NCBI GenBank assembly: GCA_003224835.1
Contig: QHZX01000177.1
Location: 579 to 6,312, forward strand
Direction: 5' to 3'
Length of the DNA stretch: 5,734 bases
Origin: Acidobacteriota bacterium
GTDB taxonomy: Bacteria; Acidobacteriota; Terriglobia; Terriglobales; Acidobacteriaceae
Shown here in pieces: positions 4,782 to 5,734 of this stretch (position 1 is the first letter of the stretch; each line of letters starts with the position of its first letter). The position numbers were made by a program, and so were the translations under genes. The notes beneath the pieces are model-generated. The model did no database searches. It saw only the letters and a list, made by a program, of their open reading frames with translations, and had not been told where the DNA came from.

Positions 4782-5734
4782 ATGGCGGCAGCTGGCACAG
4801 GCCGTATACAAGTTTCTCTTGACCCGATCTCTCCGGGCGCTGCAACCGACGAGTTGCTGGCAGCAATATTGCGCGCCAATCCGCGCGTTAGCGATTTGAT
4901 TTTCTCCCCAGGCAAGAAATTTCAAATTCAGGTGAACGGCCAATTCGTCGAGCTGGAGATGTCCGGAATGCCTTCGCTCACCGCCGACGATACTCGGCGC
5001 ATCGCATCCGACCTGATCGCCAGCAACAAGTCGGCGATCAACATGCTGCGAGAGCAAGGCTATTGCGACGTTTCCCACGCGCTGCCGGGAGTAGCACGCT
5101 TCCGGGTGAACATTTTTATTCAAAGAGGCAGTTGTGCCGTAGTGATGCGAGTTATCCCCACCGCTGTTCCCGATTTCCGAAGCCTCGGCCTGCCGGAGCA
5201 GCTTCGTGATATCGCTCAACTGCATGACGGTTTGGTGCTGATTACCGGACCGCGTGGTTCGGGTAAGTCCTCAACTCTTGCTGCGCTGCTCGACCATATC
5301 AATGAGACCGAAACCTGCCACATCATCACCATCGAAGATCCAATCGAGTTTCTACACAATCACAAACGTTCCACCGTGCACCAGCGCGAGCTGCACAGCG
5401 ATACTCCCAGTGTGCTGCAAGCGTTGAGGGCCGCGCTGCGACAGGCCCCAAACGTGATTGCTGTCGGCGAACTGAAGGATCCTGAAACGATGGAACTGGC
5501 CCTTGAAGCCGCGGAGACCGGCCACCTTGTGCTATCGACTATGAACACGATCAATACGCAGCAGGCGGTCGAAAGATTCGTCAGCGCTCTGCCGGCTGGC
5601 GATCATCGGCCGGGCCGCGATCGACTGGCGAGAATGCTGCGCTATGTGATTTCCCAGCGCCTAGTTCCAAGAAAGCAGGATGAGCACAGAATGGCGGTTT
5701 TTGAAGTTTGGAAGTCCGGCTCGGAACCACTGGA
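4782..5734 (+). CDS. PilT/GspE-family pilus or secretion ATPase, divergent paralogue (3' end off window)
   Basis: The frame runs open to the window end: 317 codons plus two bases, with no stop. PilT-type ATPases are about 350-380 residues, so most of the protein is seen. The N-terminal domain has VSDLIFSPGKKFQIQVNGQF (36-55), a changed version of PilT's SDLH..G.PP..R..G. Walker A is GPRGSGKS (156-163) and the Asp box is TIEDPIEF (183-190). HQRELHSDT (200-208) and ALRAALRQAPNVIAVGELKD (214-233) match the Walker B region, with Glu230 kept but the usual DPD changed to APN. The His box TGHLVLSTMNT (246-256) keeps His248 but has Asn255 where TLHT normally places a second His. Family members are cytoplasmic hexamers that drive type IV pilus retraction or extension; motor activity here is uncertain. 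ATG 4782 has CAGG 6 bases upstream. No other pilus genes are in the window. Confidence 0.87.
   Translation, partial: MAAAGTGRIQVSLDPISPGAATDELLAAILRANPRVSDLIFSPGKKFQIQVNGQFVELEMSGMPSLTADDTRRIASDLIASNKSAINMLREQGYCDVSHALPGVARFRVNIFIQRGSCAVVMRVIPTAVPDFRSLGLPEQLRDIAQLHDGLVLITGPRGSGKSSTLAALLDHINETETCHIITIEDPIEFLHNHKRSTVHQRELHSDTPSVLQALRAALRQAPNVIAVGELKDPETMELALEAAETGHLVLSTMNTINTQQAVERFVSALPAGDHRPGRDRLARMLRYVISQRLVPRKQDEHRMAVFEVWKSGSEPL

Noticed and set aside
4734..5225. Minus-strand open frame of 163 codons opposite the PilT-like gene
   Set aside because: The plus strand encodes recognisable PilT-family motifs across this region and continues open to the window end.

Overview
The window looks like a chromosomal segment from a moderately GC-rich bacterium, most plausibly an acidobacterium. 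That is an inference from gene style: a secreted protein joining a carboxypeptidase-regulatory-like domain to TPRs, a Tat-exported sugar isomerase/epimerase-like protein, and a divergent PilT-family ATPase. There are no rRNA or tRNA genes, CRISPR arrays, transposases or integrases.

Left end (1-360): a type II toxin-antitoxin operon on the minus strand. A Phd/YefM-family antitoxin overlaps by 4 bases the start of a VapC-like PIN-domain toxin, which runs off the window. Upstream of the antitoxin lie an extended -10 promoter and an array of three TGACCA half-sites forming two overlapping perfect palindromes, very likely the autoregulatory operator. The operator also lies in front of the divergent plus-strand gene.

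Centre (394-3256): a Tat-signal TIM-barrel sugar isomerase/epimerase-like gene, then queD, queE and queC. These three convert 7,8-dihydroneopterin triphosphate to 6-carboxytetrahydropterin, then to 7-carboxy-7-deazaguanine, then to preQ0, the precursor of queuosine in tRNA. All three keep the catalytic and metal-binding residues expected of their families. The first (folE) and later (queF, tgt, queA, queG) pathway genes are not here. Between queE and queC is an unusual non-coding block: five 14-bp tandem repeats running into an imperfect inverted repeat with arms of about 33 bases. It ends 9 bases before the queC start codon, which has no Shine-Dalgarno sequence.

Right part (3318-5734): a secreted TPR protein with an Ala/Pro/Asn/Gly/Gln heptad-repeat linker and a strong intrinsic terminator, then the first 317 codons of a PilT/GspE-type ATPase. 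The ATPase keeps Walker A but has substitutions around the Walker B and His-box motifs.

I see no convincing wholly new multi-gene system. The best leads are the phased operator, the queE-queC repeat/hairpin and the divergent PilT paralogue.
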